NCBI GenBank assembly: GCA_021162125.1
Contig: JAGGZG010000036.1
Coordinates: 1 to 6,618 of the forward strand
Direction: 5' to 3'
Length of the DNA stretch: 6,618 bases
DNA from: Anaerolineae bacterium
GTDB taxonomy: Bacteria; Chloroflexota; Anaerolineae; JACIWR01
Shown here: positions 4,997 to 6,618 of the stretch, one piece after another
Layout of the letters: each line of letters opens with the position of its first letter
How positions within the stretch are numbered: the first letter of the stretch is position 1
Translations under genes and position numbers: made by a program
Notes under the pieces: generated by a model
Databases searched by the model: none
Seen by the model: the letters and a program-made list of their open reading frames with translations, nothing else
What the model was told of the DNA's origin: nothing

Positions 4997-5761
4997 CTAG
5001 TGTCCACCCATCCAATACTGATTCTGTAGCGACGGTAAAGTGCCATAATAGTTGCCGTAGAGTTCGACAGGTGTGGGGCCTACTCGATGTGTGCGTCGCT
5101 TGGCCGATGGGCTCGCCAGAATACCGCGGCCGGAGGTAATGTACCTGTATGTGTAGGTACGGTCATTGCTATACCAGTAAGGCGTAAACCAATCGTTATA
5201 CTCTCCATACGTCTTCTTGTTGTTATAGCAGTCAACGGAACCAGCTGTGTCTGCAATAAAGACGTGAGTCTGTCCTGTAGACCAAGCTGTACTACTGCGT
5301 GTCCACCACACGTCGCTATGGTCGAGATACCACGCGCTATCGCCAGGGCTGCTCCCGGGGCCGGTCCAATGGTATCGAGTGTAGTACGTAACCAGGTGCT
5401 GAGTTACCCCGCCTACCTGATTGGACTTGGAATCGCTTCCTGAACTCCAATACGAACAATAATAGGCCTTCGTGCCACACTGCTCGCATTGCGGTTTGAG
5501 GCTCGGCGGAGCAAGATACTCGGCTTCCCTTACCCTGACTAACCGTCCCTCTTTGTCACGGTATGTGTAGGTCTCCTCGTGCACCAACACCCAATCTTCC
5601 GGTATCTCTGGTGGAGTAGTTAAAACCTCCTTAACAACGCCGTGATCTGGAGGAGGATCCCCATCAGGGGGACCTGCAACAGCACCAGGGGCTAAAACGG
5701 TGCTGCAGACCAACACGACAGCAGCAAGGACTACAGCAATTGTAAAATATCGCCTTTTCAT
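4997..5761 (-). CDS. Tyr/Trp-rich exported protein with CxxC motif, unknown function
   Basis: 254 residues from ATG at 5761. An adjacent in-frame ATG at 5764 is only 3 nt from AGGAGG (5768-5773), whereas 5761 is at a better 6 nt. The signal peptide has MKRR, a Val/Ala/Leu core, and a likely cut after AVA (residue 29). A Pro/Asp-rich stretch (30-39) and a helix/strand segment (about 40-85) precede CEQC at 92-95, with further cysteines at 102 and 178. The CxxC plus two cysteines could bind metal or form disulfides. The C-terminal half is dense in Tyr, Trp, Ser and Thr (YWYSNDRTYTYRY at 196-208), suggesting a beta-rich extracellular domain. Family not recognised. Confidence 0.8.
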   Translation of the reverse strand: MKRRYFTIAVVLAAVVLVCSTVLAPGAVAGPPDGDPPPDHGVVKEVLTTPPEIPEDWVLVHEETYTYRDKEGRLVRVREAEYLAPPSLKPQCEQCGTKAYYCSYWSSGSDSKSNQVGGVTQHLVTYYTRYHWTGPGSSPGDSAWYLDHSDVWWTRSSTAWSTGQTHVFIADTAGSVDCYNNKKTYGEYNDWFTPYWYSNDRTYTYRYITSGRGILASPSAKRRTHRVGPTPVELYGNYYGTLPSLQNQYWMGGH

Positions 5762-5912
5762 CATCGCCCTCCTTGTCCAAATTTTAAATCTTGTCTATCA
5801 AACTTCACATGACCTTTAATGCCCGAATGACGTGTTTGGTCACATTCCTCTCACCTCCCCTATTCTGCGACTGTGTAGACATACATATTTTGCCACAAGT
5901 TCCCGGTTTTTG

Positions 5913-5962
5913 GGTGACAGAATCGGGGCAATTTCGGGGCAAATCGAATGGGAGGTGACAGA
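5913..5962. promoter_or_regulatory. Nested direct repeats, candidate operator for the neighbouring winged-helix protein
   Basis: Plus-strand TCGGGGCAA occurs at 5923-5931 and 5934-5942, an 11-bp period. The pair is bracketed by GGTGACAGA at 5913-5921 and 5954-5962. OmpR/PhoB-type regulators typically bind direct half-sites about one helical turn apart, and such a gene ends 24 bp away. Binding is inferred. The cluster lies about 150 bp upstream of the 4997-5761 start. I found no convincing promoter in the rest of this 224-bp gap (5762-5985). Confidence 0.5.
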
Positions 5963-5985
5963 GAGAAACCCCTTCGTCCCCCTTG

Positions 5986-6318
5986 TCACTTCGTTTCTAG
6001 CTGAAAGCGGGCAGACGTTGAGGGGATGGCCCAACGGTAGCCCACGCCACGCACTGTCACCAGATAGCGCGGCTGCGCGGGGTCGGGTTCAATTTTCCAC
6101 CGCAGCCGTTTGACACACGACTTGATAGTTTCTTGACTCCCTGCGGTGTAGTCATACCCCCACACCTCGCGCAGCAGTTCATCGTACCCCACCACCCGTC
6201 CCGCGCTCCGCACCAGATAGGCCAACAGATCAAACTCCAGGCGCGTCAAACACACCTCCTCGTCCCCGCGCATTACCCGCCGCGTTCGCAGGTCAAGCAG
6301 CAAATCCCCCACCTGCAC
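5986..6318 (-). CDS. OmpR/PhoB-type winged-helix DNA-binding protein lacking a receiver domain
   Basis: A complete trans_reg_C domain fills residues 1-97: VGDLLLDLRTRRV, then LTRLEFDLLAYLVRSAGRVV, ELLREVWGYDY, recognition helix SQETIKSCVKRLRWKIE (about 61-77), and the wing YLVTVRGVGYRW. In response regulators this follows a phospho-acceptor receiver domain. Here the frame upstream shows no receiver, and the preceding 75 codons of another gene occupy the space. The start is uncertain: GTG at 6318 (110 residues) has GGGGGAG 9 nt upstream; GTG 6312, GTG 6360, TTG 6387 and ATG 6450 are in frame. The ATG would overlap the upstream gene by 61 nt and lacks a Shine-Dalgarno. Likely a cytoplasmic transcription regulator, possibly of the genes downstream. 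Confidence 0.8.
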   Translation of the reverse strand: MQVGDLLLDLRTRRVMRGDEEVCLTRLEFDLLAYLVRSAGRVVGYDELLREVWGYDYTAGSQETIKSCVKRLRWKIEPDPAQPRYLVTVRGVGYRWAIPSTSARFQLETK

Positions 6319-6389
6319 CGTCTCCGGCTCCCCCAGCCCAAGCTCCACGGCGGCCAGCACTTCTGCAGTGATGGCCCAGCGTAGCAAAC

Positions 6390-6618
6390 CTATACTTCCA
6401 ACCACGAGGGAGGAAGTGGGAGAACCATAGCTTGCTCTGGTTTGTCCCATTCTTGAATCCAGGCTGTTGAGAGAGCCTCATCGGGGGTCAGGATTTTCAC
6501 CGTAATCACCACTTCCTGGGCTTCGTTTACTGCAAATATAGCAATAGACGAGTTGTCCGGTTTGCAAGCTCGACCCTCTTCCGGCGCGAGCCCGAAGACA
6601 TAAAAAGCGAACCCGTCC
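6390..6618 (-). CDS. C-terminal part of an unrecognised protein (start beyond the right edge)
   Basis: The minus-strand frame entering from the right edge stays open for 75 codons and ends at TAG 6392-6390. It contains SSIAIFAVNEAQEVVITVKI, a plausible alternating strand region, then TPDEALSTAWIQEWDKPEQA, a likely amphipathic helix, and a Pro/Leu-rich tail ending PPSWLEV. The residue pattern looks like genuine coding sequence. I cannot name a family from this fragment. Its stop lies 71 nt before the preferred winged-helix start, so the two are probably co-transcribed and functionally linked. Confidence 0.6.
   Translation of the reverse strand, partial: DGFAFYVFGLAPEEGRACKPDNSSIAIFAVNEAQEVVITVKILTPDEALSTAWIQEWDKPEQAMVLPLPPSWLEV

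Overview
The window looks like a bacterial chromosome segment, probably from the Chloroflexota (Anaerolineae-like). The lineage guess rests on a lipoprotein with a long Pro/Thr 'PTPTP' linker, several exported proteins of unknown family, GTG/TTG starts, and neighbouring blocks of different base composition. This is a style argument, not proof. Every gene I can support is on the minus strand, so transcription runs from high to low coordinates.

Right end (about 5990-6618), GC-rich: the C-terminus of an unrecognised protein enters from the right edge (6390-6618). It is followed by an OmpR/PhoB-type winged-helix DNA-binding protein with no receiver domain (5986-6318). Just downstream lies an unusual cluster of direct repeats (5913-5962): two 9-mers at an 11-bp period, bracketed by two copies of a second 9-mer.

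Middle (about 1740-5985), visibly less GC-rich: five consecutive genes whose products all carry a signal peptide, lipoprotein signal or membrane segments. They are a Tyr/Trp-rich exported protein with a CxxC motif (4997-5761), a four-helix membrane protein (4376-4891), a small Trp-rich exported protein (3799-4212) behind a near-consensus promoter, a 195-residue exported protein (3135-3722), and a Pro/Thr-linker lipoprotein (1975-2901). A 19-bp inverted repeat (4930-4983) separates the first two. None has a function I can name with confidence.

Left end (1-1737), GC-rich: a tightly packed metabolic operon made of a 63-codon N-terminal stump of a UlaG-like metallo-beta-lactamase-fold hydrolase (1504-1695), a full-length thiolase (326-1507), and a HAD-family pyrimidine 5'-nucleotidase-like phosphatase cut by the window edge (1-329). 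Both junctions are 4-nt GTGA overlaps, which suggests translational coupling.

The most notable structure is a direct repeat of about 135-140 bp (1679-1819 and 2960-3092) flanking the lipoprotein gene. Each copy holds a hairpin, a promoter (TTGCCG, 18 bp, TATAAT), a strong Shine-Dalgarno and the TTG start of the hydrolase gene. One copy now leads into the truncated hydrolase and thiolase. The other keeps only six hydrolase codons and sits in front of the lipoprotein gene. It looks like a duplicated expression module reused for unrelated genes. No rRNA, tRNA, CRISPR array or intact mobile element was seen, and no gene-free gap exceeds 300 bases.
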